Shown here: in pieces, positions 11,580 to 23,701 of the stretch
Layout of the letters: each line of letters starts with the position of its first letter
Numbering within the stretch: the first letter of the stretch is position 1
NCBI GenBank assembly: GCA_032622095.1
Contig: CP136066.1
Location: forward strand, 184,860,716 to 184,924,715
Length of the DNA: 64,000 bases
Source of the DNA: Siphonodentalium dalli
Taxonomy: Eukaryota > Mollusca > Scaphopoda > Gadilida > Siphonodentaliidae
Direction: 5' to 3'
Notes under the pieces: generated by a model
Seen by the model: the letters and a program-made list of their open reading frames with translations, nothing else
Databases searched by the model: none
Told to the model about the DNA's origin: nothing
Program-made: the position numbers and the translations under genes

Positions 11580-11684
11580 GCATAACGCGGCCGGAATCCA
11601 AAGCAATTTGTTACCCGTACAAATCATGGAAATCTTTTTGTTTTCATAATAGATGTCTGTACTGCATTAAATAAAATATACAGG

Positions 11685-13856
11685 CATGACAATTGGAACT
11701 TATTCCCTATTCCTTATTCCTTATTTTCAAAAATGTCGCTTTTTACCGATTTGACGGCATGGGTGGGTGGCCCGCCCCAAATACCACCTAGAAACACCCC
11801 GACCCCCACCCATCACCCCCGGGGGGTGCCACCCCGAGGGGGTGAAAATGGGGTATAGACCATTTTCGAGAACGGTAAGGATTTCGACCGATTTGACGGC
11901 ATGGGTGGGTGGCCCGCCCCAAATACCACCTAGAAACACCCCGACCCCCCACTCATCACCCCCAGAGGGGGGGGGGGGTGCCACCCGAGGGGGTGAAAAT
12001 GGGGTGTGGACCATTTTCGAGAACGGTAAGGATTTCGACCGATATGACGGCATGGGTGGGTGGCCCGCCCAAATACCACCTAGAATAACCCGACCCCCCC
12101 ACCCATCACCCCCGGGGGTGCCACCCGAGGGGGTGAACATGGGGTATGGACCATTTTCGAGAACGGTAAGGATTTCGACCGATTTGAAGGCATGGATGTG
12201 TGGCCCGCCCCAAATACCACATAGAAACACCCCGACCCCCCACCCATCACCCCCGGGGGTGCCACCACGAGGGGGTGAAAATGGGGTATGGACCATTTTC
12301 GAGAACGGTAAGGATTTCGACCGATTTGACGGCATGGTGGGTGGCCCGCCCAAATACCACCTAGAAACACCCCGACCCCACCATCACCCCCGGGGTGCCA
12401 CCCCGAGGGGGTGAAAATGGGGTATGGACCATTTTCGAGAACGGTAAGGATTTCGACCGATTTGACGGCATAGGTGGGTGGCCCGCCCCAAATACCACCT
12501 AGAAACACTCCGACCCCACCCATCACACCCGGGGGTGCCACCCCGAGGGGGTGAAAATGGGGTATGGACCATTTTAGAGAACGGTAAGGATTTCGACCGA
12601 TTTGACGGCATGGGTGGGTGGCCCGCCCCAAATACCACCTAGAAACACCCCGACCCCCACCATCACCCCCGGGGGTGCCACCCGAGGGGTGGAAAATGAT
12701 GTATGGACCATTTTCGAGAACGGTAAGGATTTCGACCGATTTGACGGCATGGGTAGGTGACCCGCCCCAAATACCACCTAGAAACACCCCGACTCCCGTT
12801 TAATTAGTCTGAAAAAACTGTCAGATCACATGATAATCCACTCATGACACCGTTCTCGAAAATGGTCCATACCCCATATTCACCCCCTCAGGGTGGCACC
12901 CCCGAGGGTGATGGGTGGGGGTCGGGGTGTTTCTAGGTGGTATTTGGGGCGGGCCACCCACCCATGCCGTCAAATCGGTTGAAATCCTTACCGTTCTCGA
13001 AAATGGTCCATACACCATTTTAACCCCATCGGGGTGGCACCCCCCGGGGGTGATGGGTGTGGGTCAGGGTGTTTCTAGGTGGTATTTGGGGCGGGCCACC
13101 CACCCATGCCGTCAAATCGGTCGAAATCCTTACCGTACTCGAAAATGGTCCATAGCCCATTTTCACCCCCCTCGGGGTGGCACCCCCGGGGGTGATGGGT
13201 GGGGTGTCTGGGTGTTTCTAGGTGGTATTTGGGGCGGGCCACCCACCCATGCCGTCAAATCGGTCGAAATCCTTACCGTTCTCGAAAATGGTCCATAACC
13301 CATTTTCACCCCCTCGGGGTGGCACCCCCGGGGTGATGGGGTGGGAGGTCGGGGTGTTTCTATGTGGTATTTGGGTCGGGCCACCCACCCATGCCGTCAA
13401 ATCGGTCGAAATCCTTACCGTTCTCGAAAAGGGTCCATACCCCATTTTCACCCCCTCGGGGTGGCACCACTCGGGGTGATGGGTGGGGGTCGGGGTGTTT
13501 CTAGGTGGTATTTGGGGCGGGCCACCCACCCATGCCGTCAAATCGGTCGAAATCCTTACCGTTCTCGAAAATGGTCATACCCCATTTTCACCCCGGGGGG
13601 TGATGAGTGGGGGGTCGGGGTGTTTCTAGGTGGTATTTGGGGCGGGCCACCCATCCATGCCGTCAAATCGGTCGAAATCCTTACCGTTCTCGAAAATGGT
13701 CCATACCCCATTTTCACCCCCGGGGGTGATGGGTGGGGGGGGGGGTCGGGGTGTTTCTTGGTGATATTTGGGGCGGGCCACCCACCCATGCCGTCAAATC
13801 GGTCGAAAGCGACATTTTGGAAAATAGGGAATAGGGAATAAGTTCCAATTGTCATG
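11685..13856. mobile_element. Giant foldback element: two inverted arrays of a ~143-bp unit
   Basis: The outer arms CATGACAATTGGAACTTATT (11,685 on) and its reverse complement ending at 13,856 enclose about 7 units on each side. In the left array (to about 12,797) each unit runs through GGATTTCGACCGAT, TTTGACGGCATGG, GGCCCGCCCCAAATACC and CACCCCGACCCCC. The right array (from about 12,848) is the same unit in inverse orientation. A unique ~50-bp spacer at about 12,798-12,847 separates them. Long ORFs on both strands (for example 12,080-12,787) come only from the repeat and are not genes. No transposase is present. The architecture resembles FB-type foldback transposons. The arms are C-rich and then G-rich on the plus strand, so a very large hairpin and G-quadruplexes are possible. 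Confidence 0.85.
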
Positions 13857-13869
13857 TCTGTATTAAAAT

Positions 13870-14497
13870 ATTTGTTTGTTTTCGCGAAGGCTAAGCTCCC
13901 TTGATCCCCGTATTCTCAGATAGGGCAACATTGGGTATGGAGTCATATAGTTCTCTTCTGGGCTCTTGATGAAATGTACATTCAAAGAGATAGGGGTAAG
14001 TTGTCTCAAGTTCCCCACATAAACAGAAGGGGGATTTTTACCTGGTTATCTGTCAGGTCACAACCCAGGTGGATGCAGTTCAATCTTAAAATGGTTGCAC
14101 CTGTTACTATTCGGGCCATTTCTTACTGTACCTTTTCAATGTCATCACTAAGATAATCAGGGCAGTTATTCCACACAGGGGAGGAATATTCCAGTATCGG
14201 TCGGACAAATGTGTAATGTATATTTTCAAGCGTTACTCTGCATAGCCTGTATCTATGTTTACGTACTAAATTTACTCGACTCCATGTTTTATCAAGCATA
14301 GATATGATGTGGATACCCCATGAGCCCATGTTGTCGAAAGTAAGTCCCAGATGTTTATGGCAGTGGATTTTGAGAGGTTTGATGTTGAATATGCAGCAAA
14401 ATATACGATGATCGGTCACATTCGTGAGACTGCTCTGAGTATATATATTTTTGCTTCTAGAAAAGGTCACATAATCAACACCCATAATAAATCCCAT
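13870..14497 (-). pseudogene. LINE reverse-transcriptase C-terminal fragment
   Basis: The reading HLGLTFDNMGSWGIHI, then RVNLVRKHRYRL, then RPILEYSSPVWNNC and DIEKVQ is the conserved region after the RT palm in CR1/jockey-like LINEs. A stop follows, then EMARIVTGAT continues the family pattern in the same frame before more stops. The RT core upstream is absent. The fragment abuts the foldback element and differs from the LINE at 6,712-9,572. Confidence 0.75.
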
Positions 14498-14683
14498 TTA
14501 ACTATTTAAGTACACATATCTCACACGATTCAAGGTAAACAATACAGATAAAACTGCGTCATTTTTCCGTTTCTGGGCGATCAAAAATACAGAGGTAACC
14601 ATTGCGTGAGACCCTGCTTTTGCTTGCTCTCCTACATCACTGATTAAAATTTCTCTTATATTCTGCAATTGTTCTTCCGCGCA
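14498..14683. other. Short unassigned stretch
   Basis: A 65-codon minus-strand ORF (14,498-14,695) is open but not recognised and runs into the adjoining repeat. It may be further LINE debris. Confidence 0.4.
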
Positions 14684-15753
14684 TGACTCCTTCACACTTC
14701 AACTGCCACCGTCCTTGGAACTGTGGGGTTATTCGCGTTGATAGTTAAAGAGCGTTCGTGTCCGCAGTGTCGTTGATAAAGAGCGTTTATATACACGACG
14801 AGTAACTCCGTATATATATTTGACCCCAAATGGAGACTGAAAGCATGGAGTCAGAATTTTTTTGGCAAGTGGGTTTTCAATTCTGTGATGTGAACGATCT
14901 AGTCCAAAAACATCGAAAGTGGGAATATATCGCCGACTGTACAAAGGGAAACCCGATCGCGGACAGTACAAAGGGAAACCCGATCGACAACTCTATCAAC
15001 CAAGCGATCACAAAGGGATATGCAATCATCTTTAGTTTTCATAAGACGGACATTCAAAGACGCATGGACATTAAACCGACCGTGGTTGAATTATGACAAT
15101 GTAAAGTGTGCATTGACGCCGGTACATAAGCAATTTGTTCCTAACAGGCTGTTTTAATCTGGAGAAAGATTACGTCACTCTGCACGAAACAGCAAAAGGT
15201 CATTAGTTTACATTTAATCCCTAACCCCCCATTGTCTGCCTGGTCACCCACAGGGCCCTGCACTATGCATGTTTATGATGACATTGTATTTATGACGGTC
15301 GAGGTTTATGAGCACCAAGTGTAAGACAATAGCTTAATCAGCCAAATGTGAATCACGACAGATATTTTGTGGCTAGTTGTCGTCAAAACCGATACAGTCA
15401 AAATAATATGCATGCTTTTATGACAGATTGTATTTGACAATGGCGTAACAATATTAAGTTATTTCCAGATGTCACTTAGATATTTTCGCAAGGATAAATA
15501 TTTAATGATTTAAAAAAAGATATTGATATGAAACAAAAACATTATGACATTAAGAAGGACAATCCCGGGTTGCCCCCACACCCAAATCACTCTTTCACAT
15601 AAAGATTAATACATTTTTAATAAATGATATATATAAAAATACTTCTAGTTCATCAAAATTATTTAAATTATTGTGCATTTTACCTGTGTCTGTTAGATTT
15701 TACGTTTTATTCATTAATTGTGAACCGACCAGAAAACAATGATTTAATTTGGC
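14684..15753 (+). repeat. 1.07-kb repeat, copy 1
   Basis: Nearly identical to 18,419-19,494 from TGACTCCTTCACACTTC to ATGATTTAATTTGGC. It carries two TAAAGAGCGTT motifs (14,746 and 14,777), several AT-rich stretches and the small ORF at 14,830-15,096. In copy 2 the same block lies inside a Helitron-like element, so copy 1 is probably a truncated copy of that element. Confidence 0.85.
14830..15096 (+). CDS. Hypothetical 88-codon ORF within the 1.07-kb repeat
   Basis: The product starts METESMESE and contains an internal duplication (TKGNPIADS / TKGNPIDNS). No known domain is recognised. The second copy (from 18,565) is cut to 62 codons by a TGA. The changes between copies give no sign of coding constraint. 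It may be chance. Confidence 0.2.
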   Translation: METESMESEFFWQVGFQFCDVNDLVQKHRKWEYIADCTKGNPIADSTKGNPIDNSINQAITKGYAIIFSFHKTDIQRRMDIKPTVVEL

Positions 15754-15989
15754 GTCGTGTGCGTCATTTTACGTCAACGAGATGCGTATGGAACGTATGT
15801 ATTTGTAAATATGGAACAGCAATAACACTGTACTTCTGGGAACAAGCATGAAATAAAGTGGATAACCTGTCAGTTTTCGTTTTCCATGTTGTACAAACAT
15901 CACCTATCAATTAATATGTACATTCGAATCAGCCCTGTTGGATGTTCGCGAATGATTGACCTTCAATACGCGACATGTACTCAACAATT

Positions 15990-16393
15990 TCGACCACGGA
16001 TAATTCGTGAAGCAATTGAAACATATGTACTACGCGGGTACAAGGCTGAAGCCAACTTTGTATTTCACAAATAGGAGTCGTTATTTTAATATTATTCACA
16101 CGCAACTTCGATGTAAATGTAGTGGCCTACAGTCCGATAAATTACGCAATCATATCTCAGATTCCGCAACATGCTCGTGTGGCTTCCGGGAAGAAAATGC
16201 TAATAATTGTTTCTTTGAATGTAACCATTATGCGGAATCTCGGCTAAGACTTAATAAAAATCTCATGAAATATAATATTAACTCTGTAGACATGTATTTA
16301 TGGGAATCCCGAACTAACTTATACTGAGAATAGTGATATTTTTAAGGCTATACACTCGTATATTAGAGATTCCGGTCGATTTGAGAGAACCTA
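15990..16393 (+). pseudogene. LINE C-terminal (zinc-knuckle) fragment
   Basis: The reading IIHTQLRCKCSGL, then CSCGFREENANNCFFEC and YAESRLRL matches the terminal region of many invertebrate LINE ORF2s, where the usual His before FF is replaced here by Cys. After 16,320 the end continues in another frame as IFKAIHSYIRDSGRFERT. It is a 5'-truncated, frameshifted relic. The upstream limit is soft. Confidence 0.65.
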
Positions 16394-16444
16394 ACACTTT
16401 GCCCATGCCATTTTACACTAACAATCACTTATAGTAGAATATCT

Positions 16445-17160
16445 CATATATATTTTGAAGACCTCTGTTTGTCTGTATGTATGTTTGTTTGTCTGTCTGT
16501 CATTTATACAAATCTACGATTCTCGACCGATCGGGACGAAACTTGGTACGTGTGTGTAGTTTGACCAGGCGGTTGACGTTGTCGTATTGGCGAGCCAGTG
16601 CGGCGCCCGCTTCGCGCATGCGCAGACGAGATCTCGGAAATGGGTGGAGCTATCGACTTGAAAATTGCTATGTGAATGTATCTTGCCCCGGATACGAATT
16701 TTATCGGGTCGCCGAGCCCGTGCGACACAGCTTCGCGCATGCGCAGACGAGATCTCGGAAACGGGCGGAGCTACCGACTTGAAATTTCGTATGTGAATGT
16801 ATCTTGCCCAGGATACGAATTTTATCGGGTTGCCGAGCCCATGCGACGCCAGCTTCGCGCATGCGCAGACGAGATATCGGAAACGGGTGGAGCTATCGAC
16901 TTGAAATTTGGTATGTGAATGTATCTTGCCCCGGATACGAATTTTATCGGGTTGCCGAGCCCGTGCGACGCCAGCTTCGCGCATGCGCAGACGAGATCTC
17001 GGAAACGGGTGGAGCTATGGACTTGAAATTTGGTATGTGAATGTATATTGCCCCGGATACGAATTTTATCGGGTCGCCGAGTCCGTGCGACTCCAGCTTC
17101 GCGCATGCGCATACCAGATCTCGGAAACGGGTGGAGCTATCGACTTGAAATTTGGCATAC
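16445..17160 (+). repeat. Helitron-like 5' end followed by 122-bp tandem repeats
   Basis: A start resembling the other Helitron-like copies (ATATATTTTGAAGACCTCTG, then TCTGTCTGTC) leads into about five units of a 122-bp repeat. Unit starts (ATGTGAATGTAT) are near 16,670, 16,792, 16,914 and 17,036. Each unit carries CTTCGCGCATGCGCAGACGA and AACGGGTGGAGCTATCGACT. ORFs of 78-156 codons on both strands are periodic by-products. No CTAG end is evident; 17,160-17,348 is unassigned AT-rich DNA. Confidence 0.7.
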
Positions 17161-17349
17161 TATGATATTCTGTTCCCGATAACTGATTAATGTAAAATTA
17201 GTTCTATGTTTTCATTACGATGTACATGTGTCGAGAAATACATAATTGTCATACATAATTAGTGGTCATAGATATATGACACGGGGCTGTCTCTGTCCAT
17301 ACAGTGTGGCAATGGGACATATGCATAGATTCAACTTTCAGATGCATCA

Positions 17350-18272
17350 TCTATTATATATTTGAGGAACGTTTGTGTGTGTGTGTCTGTCTGTGTGTGT
17401 GGCCGCGATAGACTCGAAAACGGCTGAACCGATTTCGACGAATCTTGGTACGGCTACGTAGTATCACCAGATGACCAACATATGCCCATCCATTTGCCCG
17501 TGCGGCGTGACCTTGACCACTCCCCAGTACTAGAGTCCTCGGCACGGCGTGATTGTGACCCGATGCAGGAAGGACAACTCTATATTCACACGACGTAAAC
17601 AGCACGACGTCGACGAACGTAACACACAGATATTGTCAAGTCGCAGGCTATTAACAATCGTGTATCTACTTGAGTGAAAATACGGCATTTCCCGGCTCCG
17701 TCCCAAAATATAGCATTTACAATTTCTGATATATACATTTTTGTTACGGCTGATATTCTTAAGTCTATTTTGGATACATTTATATTTTTATGCTATTATT
17801 TTCCACACCTCACTTAGTGCGAAGTCGTGTAGAGTTAAGTGCCGGGTAAAAGTTCGCTAAATATCGGGTAAAAGTCGATCAAATCCATTTAGCTGAGATG
17901 GCTTCCAGAATGGCCGAAATTTTGGTTAAAGCCGTGTAACAGATCTTGATAATTAACGAGCGTATGTATATGAGGCGTCGCTATCAAAGAGTGTTTATCT
18001 ACTTGAGTGGAAATCAAATCGGGTAAAACTGGCGGATTTCTACGGACGAAATTTGATACATAGGGTATCTCGGTATCCGCTGGGCCGATTTCCACCATTT
18101 TCGGGGTGTTGGTGTAGATGGGTATTCAATTCAAGGTCAAATCGGGTAAAACTGGCGGATTTCGACGAAATTTTACACCTAGGTGCAGCACACGTGTCTC
18201 GGAAGCTGTTGCGATTGCTTTTTCGAACAAAGCCATGAGACGAACCACGCTAGTGGCGGGCTAACCTGCTAG
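17350..18272 (+). mobile_element. Helitron-like non-autonomous element
   Basis: It begins A|TCTATTATATATTTGAGG, passes a TGTG-rich stretch and GACTCGAAAACGGCTGAACC, and ends GGCGGGCTAACCTGCTAG|T. The ending has a possible short hairpin followed by about 10 nt and CTAG, as is usual for Helitron 3' ends. No Rep/helicase ORF is present. Internal units repeat TCAAATCGGGTAAAACTGGC. Confidence 0.65.
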
Positions 18273-20183
18273 TCTACTATATATTTTGAGAACTCCGTAT
18301 ATATATATGTGTGTGTGTATATATCTATGTGTGTCCTTTATTGACTCGAAAACGGTTCCACTATCTAAGGGTAAAAAGCCACGGGAAGTGTCATCGGACC
18401 ATTCGCGAGCCCGTGCGGTGACTCCTTCACACTTCAACTGCCACCGTCCTTGGAACTGTGGGGTTATTCGCGTTGATAGTTAAAGAGCGTTCGTGTCCGC
18501 AGTGTCGTTGATAAAGAGCGTGTATATACACGACGAGTAACTCCGTATAAACATTTGACCCCAAATGGAGACTGAAAGCATGGAGTCAGAAATGTTTCGG
18601 CAAGTGGGTTTTCAATTCTGTGATGTGAACGATCTAGTCCAAAAACATCGAAAGTGGGAATATATCGCCGACTGTACAAAGGGAAACCCGATCGCGGACA
18701 GTACAAAGGGAAACCCGATCGACAACTCTATCAACCAAGCGATCACAAAGTGATATGCAATCATCTTTAGTTTTCACAAGACGGACATTCAAAGACGCAT
18801 GGACATTAAACCGACCGTGGTTGAATTATGACAATGTAAAGTGTGCATTAACGCTGGTATATTACAAGCAATTTGTTCCTAACAGGCTGTTTTAATCTGG
18901 AGAAAGATTACGTCACTCTGCACGAAACAGCAAAATGTCATTAGTTTACATTTAATCCCTAATCCCCCATTGTCTGTCTGGTCACCCACAGGGCCCTGCA
19001 CTATGCATGTTTATGATGACATTGTATTTATGACGGTCGAGGTTTATGAGCACCAAGTGTAACACAATAGCATAATAAGCCAAATGTGAATCACGACAGA
19101 TATTTTGTGGCTAGTTGTCGTCAAAACCGATACAGTCAAAATAATACGCATGCTTTTATGACAGATTGTAATTTGACAATGGCGTAACAATATTAAGTTA
19201 TTTCCAGATGTCACTTAGATATTTTCGCAAGGATAAATATTTAATGATTTAAAAAAAGATATTGATATAAAAAAAAAAAAATTATGACATTAAGAAGGAC
19301 AATCCCGGGTTACCCCCACCCCCCAAATCACTCTTTCACATAAAGATTAATACATTTTTAATAAATGATATATATAAAAATACTTCTAGTTCATCAAAAT
19401 TGTTTAAATTATTGTGCATTTTACCTGTGTCTGTTAGATTTTACGTTTTATTCATTAATTGTGAACCGACCAGAAAACAATGATTTAATTTGGCCAAAGT
19501 TTTTTTTAATTTGGCCAAAAAACATTTGGCTAAAGTTTTTTTCATTTGGCTAATAAAATTTTCATTTGGCTAAAAAATTTTGTGTGTGTGTGTCCTTTAT
19601 AGACTCGAAAACGGCTCCACCGATTGAGCCCAAACTTCCTATCTAAGGGTAAAACACACGGGAAGTGTCATCGGACCATTCGCGAACCCGTGCGACGACT
19701 CCTTCACCCTTCAACTGCCACCGTCCTTGGAACTGTGGGGTTAATCGTATTGATAGTTAAAGAGCGTTCGTATCCACAGTGCCGTTGATAAAGAGCGTTT
19801 ATATACAAGACGAGTATAAATACGGCCCAATCGACCGTCTCGAGACGAAATTTCGTACTTAGAGGTTCCAAGGAAGGGGGAGATTTTCATCGGGTTAGTG
19901 TTTCCGCGCGAGGTGACCTTGACCTTCAAACGGGTACCCATTATATGTTAAATTGCTACCTAGAGGTACTTTTGTGCGGGAAGTGTCATGGACGGGTCAA
20001 ATTGTGACCCCGACATGACCTCGACCTTCAAAATGGTCAATTCAAGGTCAAATCGGGTAAAACTGGCGGATTTCGACGAAATTTGATATCTAGGTGCAAC
20101 ACACGTGTCTCGGAAGCTGTTGCAATTGCTTTTTTGAACAAAGGCATGGGATGAACCACGCCAGTGGCGGGCTAATCTGCTAG
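18273..20183 (+). mobile_element. Helitron-like element containing the 1.07-kb repeat, copy 2
   Basis: It starts TCTACTATATATTTTGAG directly after the previous element's CTAG and ends CCAGTGGCGGGCTAATCTG plus CTAG|T at 20,180-20,184. The segment 18,419-19,494 is copy 2 of the 1.07-kb repeat. A run of CATTTGGCTAA-like motifs follows at 19,490-19,575, then a second TGTG start-like stretch, which suggests one element nested in or fused with another. No coding capacity. Confidence 0.6.
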
Positions 20184-20350
20184 TTCGATATAATTTGTAA
20201 CACGATAACTCAACATTAGCGATGACTCGTTTTTGTTAGATCCTCTTCACCATTAACTATTCTTAAATCATGTCATTCTATCAAAATTTGACATAAATTA
20301 TTCTATATATATGTTATCTTGAGGGTAAAATAGGTATTGTTTAAACGAAG

Positions 20351-20560
20351 ATGACGGTTATAATGACAATACCAATGTGGATGCAGGACGATTATAATGA
20401 TGATGATGACGATGACGACAATGATACGACGATGACAACGACAACAGCGATGACGACAATGACAATGATGGACGACGATGACGACGAGGATGCTGACGAG
20501 GATGATGATGCTGATTATGATGATTATGACGATTATGATGATGATAAGAATAATGATTAT
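20351..20560 (+). repeat. GAT/GAC microsatellite
   Basis: Imperfect trinucleotide repeat of GATGATGAC type. The Asp-rich plus ORF and His-rich minus ORFs are by-products. The flanks 20,184-20,350 and 20,561-20,629 are unassigned. Confidence 0.9.
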
Positions 20561-20629
20561 ACACACAAATGACCCAGAATTCGATGGCCAAATATCACTT
20601 TATGTACATACACTTTAAATCTAATATTT

Positions 20630-21008
20630 TGGAACTTCTGTCTCTCTTTGTGTGTGTCTTATAGACTCGAAACTGCTCGACCGATCCGACTCGAGTTTGG
20701 TATGTAGGCCAACTTTGATCCCGGGAACAATATGAGGGGGGGGGGGGGTGTCAAATTTCACTTGCGACTGTGTCCTTGACCCTGAGCTCGCTCATATACG
20801 CACAGCTAGGCATGTTTCTGGACCTCGGCCGATCCGACTCAAATTTGGTATGTAGGCCTACGTTGATCCCGGTCCTTGACCTTGCTCATATACGCTCACA
20901 TAGGCATGTTTCTGGACAGATCTAACAATAGTTTTTTTTTCTATTCAACGTTGACTTTTCACAAGGAAATCCCTAAATAGCTCGGACGCAGTGGGGCACA
21001 TCAGCTAG
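20630..21008 (+). mobile_element. Short Helitron-like element
   Basis: A|TCTAATATTTTGGAACTTC to ATCAG and CTAG|T. It contains TAGACTCGAAACTGCTCGAC and two diverged copies of the GATCCGACTC(A/G)A(A/G)TTTGGTATGT block. No ORF. Confidence 0.6.
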
Positions 21009-21127
21009 TCTACTGCATATTTCGGAACTTGTGTCTGTCTGTGTGTATTATGGACTCGAAAACTGCTCGACCGATCCGACCCAAAGTTTGTATGTAAACT
21101 TACGTTGATACCGGGAACATCAGCTAG
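21009..21127 (+). mobile_element. Minimal (119-bp) Helitron-like element
   Basis: It starts TCTACTGCATATTTCGGAAC immediately after the previous CTAG and ends GGAACATCAG plus CTAG|T. It retains little more than the two ends. Confidence 0.55.
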
Positions 21128-21249
21128 TATATTGCATAACTCTATATAGTTGTGTATAATAGTACTGTTGAGTTAAAGCATCTAAGACTCTGGGAGAGTG
21201 CGCAATTGTGATTAATGGGTTCCTTATTCGAGCATCAATAATTGTCCCC

Positions 21250-21670
21250 CGAAATTTTTATTTGGGGGACTATAGAAACGGACTCTGTCCGTCCGTCACA
21301 CTATTGAGTATCTTCATGGTGTAATCAACTCCTCCTACATCCTAGAGATTTGAAACTTCAGAATATTGTTGCCCATGTATTGAAGATGTGCAACATATAT
21401 ATAGATGACGGAAAAATTATTTATTGACGGAGTTATTAACCCTTTTCGACTTGAAAAATTTCAACATTTTTTATCATTTTCTGTATGAGGGTACCTTCAT
21501 GGTGTAATCAACTCCTCCTATAGTTTTGATCGTATGTATTTGAAACTTCAGAGTATTGTTACCCACATATTGGAGATGTGCAACATGTTTAGAATTGTTT
21601 TTTTTTACGGAGTTATTAACCCTTTTCAACATTTTTTTTAATTTCTGTAACAAAGCGGCATCGACTTGCC
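21250..21670. repeat. Repeat with GTCCCCC hairpin start and internal duplication
   Basis: GTCCCCCGAAATTT and TTTGGGGGAC at 21,244-21,271 form a hairpin, followed by CTGTCCGTCCGTC. The segment TCTTCATGGTGTAATCAACT recurs at about 21,310 and 21,490 (period about 180 bp), together with TGAAACTTCAGA.TATTGTT. No gene. Confidence 0.6.
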
Positions 21671-22710
21671 ACGTTTTCGATGTGAGTCGTTATCACGAGA
21701 AAATGTGGCAGATACATGAACAATGTGCATTATGTTATACCATGTAGACTAGAGCTGTCCGCAGCGAAATGAAATACAAGTTTCACTGAATTTAACGTTG
21801 GCAACTCTCTCACTGGTTACATTAATACAATCATGCATGAATCATATATTTGTATGGTGTACTTTTAACAGAGATAAATCGATTGGTATTCCACAGGCCA
21901 TTTGGGTGACACAGCGTCAGATACTTCAGACCACAAACAGGTTAATATTTGTTTAATTTTTCATTGACAAATACACATAACAAGGAGATGACAGAGACAG
22001 ACATACATAAAGCACTAACATTAGAGCAACGATACATTGACACATCTGTTCGCGCACTCAGTTTTGCACGCTCCAAACGAATTGAATATCACTGAATTTA
22101 ATTTGGGCCACTCTCTCATCGGTGACATTAAAAAATCATGCATGAATCATATAGTTGTGGTGGTGTATTTTTTAAAGAGATAAATCGATTGGTATTACGC
22201 AGGCCATCTGGGTGACAACGTTCGTGCGCTAAATGAAGAATGTCATGTTATACTGCTATGTAAAGCGTTAAGATTGGCCCATATACATTCTCGGCTTTTT
22301 TATAATCGATCAATGTAAATTATTTGAGAGATAACTCGGGCTCCGGGCGCTGTGTATATAATTGTGTATATACATGTATAAAGTTAGTTTTGTTGTGGGA
22401 TATCACAAAGTCAATCAGTTTTCTCATTAATCACATTTTCTAAGGGTAGGCACCAGGTTAACATTATTTTTGAGAGTTTTGCCAACAAATAGCTATTGTG
22501 AGATTAGTTTTTTTTTTTTTTTAGACAAAGTCTATATTTCTCCAAAGTTCGATACAGCTATATGGGAGTTAATTTATCATGTTGAAAATATTTTGTAGTA
22601 GTTGGAAATTTTCGGCTCACATGGGTCAACTAATCGCTCTTTATAGTTGTCATCTATATCAAATACACATGTCTTGATGTATGTAATTTCCATTATAGAT
22701 GATATTTGAC

Positions 22711-22967
22711 TCAATTGTTACGCACAGAACACGATAGTTCATAACTAGTGAACTTCGTCACCTTTCCATTTGCTGATATGACTATATCCTTGCAGCAGAA
22801 TATTTTGTAGAATCTGATCTTGACGACTCGTATTTTGAATGCATAAATGATAGGGTTCACGATGCAGTTGATGAAGGCGAATCCGACGACATAGTATAGG
22901 ATGTTGGACTTTTGTGAAGTAGTCGTGTCACCAAGGCGTCCGTCTATCTCCAGCATCAACGTTATAT
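22711..22967 (-). CDS. GPCR2-type TM7/tail exon, copy A
   Basis: An acceptor CACCTTTCAG precedes 22,967. The exon opens in phase for a phase-1 donor, then encodes TLMLEIDGRLGD, TM7 with NPIIY, FYKIFCC and a tail ending SVRNN. It is homologous to GPCR1 exon 2. Two changes in TM7 relative to GPCR1 are G to C before IVNPIIY and CVV to YVV. No TM1-TM6 exon lies directly upstream; the next minus-strand candidate upstream is at 36,888-37,641. Confidence 0.8.
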
Positions 22968-23032
22968 CTGAAAGGTGATACGATAATATATCAACAAACA
23001 CATATAGAATGGCTTGCAACGTTTACAAATGA

Positions 23033-23701
23033 TCATATATGTGTATATGTGTATATATGTGCCCTTTATAGACTCGAAAACGGCTGGACCGATTGAGCTC
23101 AAACTTCCTATCTAAGTGTAGAAATCCACTGACAATGTCATCGCATCGCTTTTGAGAAGCTCCTAGCACCGCTTCTCCCTTCCCAGTCACCGTCCTTGGC
23201 ATTGTGGAGTTAATCGCGTTGATAGTTAAAGAGCGTTCGTATCCGCATTGTCGATGATAAAGAGCGTCTATATACACGACGATTATAAATACGGCTCCAT
23301 TGACCATCTCGAGACGAAATGTCGTACTTAATTTCGTACTTAGGGGTTCAAAGGAACGGGGGAGATTTTCATCGGGTCAGTTTTTCCGCGCGAGGTGACA
23401 TTGACCTTCAAACGGGCACCCACAAATTATATATATGTGTGTGTTCTTTATAGACTCGAACCGATTGAGCTCAAACTTGCTACCTATGGGTACTTTTGTG
23501 TCGGAAGTGTCATGGGCGGGTCAAATTGTGACCCCGACCTGACCTTGAAAATGATCAATGCAAGGTCAAATCGGGTAGAACTGGCAGATTTCGACGAAAT
23601 TTTACACTTAGGTGCAGCACACGTGTCTCAGAAGCTGTTGCAATTGCTTTTTCGAACAAAGCCACGAGACGAACCACGCCAGTGGCGGGCTAACATGCTA
23701 G
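23033..23701 (+). mobile_element. Helitron-like element (unit A)
   Basis: Start near A|TCATATATGTGTATATG, with TAGACTCGAAAACGGCTGGA, end CCACGCCAGTGGCGGG...CTAG|T. The CGCC-AGT-GGCG hairpin lies about 10 nt before CTAG. It has two TAAAGAGCG motifs near 23,227 and 23,257. Only the first ~85 bp survive in units B and C, fused to the next element. Confidence 0.65.

Noticed and set aside
11727-13855. Long ORFs of 60-235 codons on both strands
   Set aside because: They are periodic translations of the ~143-bp foldback repeat, open in several frames at once, with no known domain.
20351-20591. Asp-rich or His-rich proteins
   Set aside because: Trinucleotide microsatellite read in different frames.
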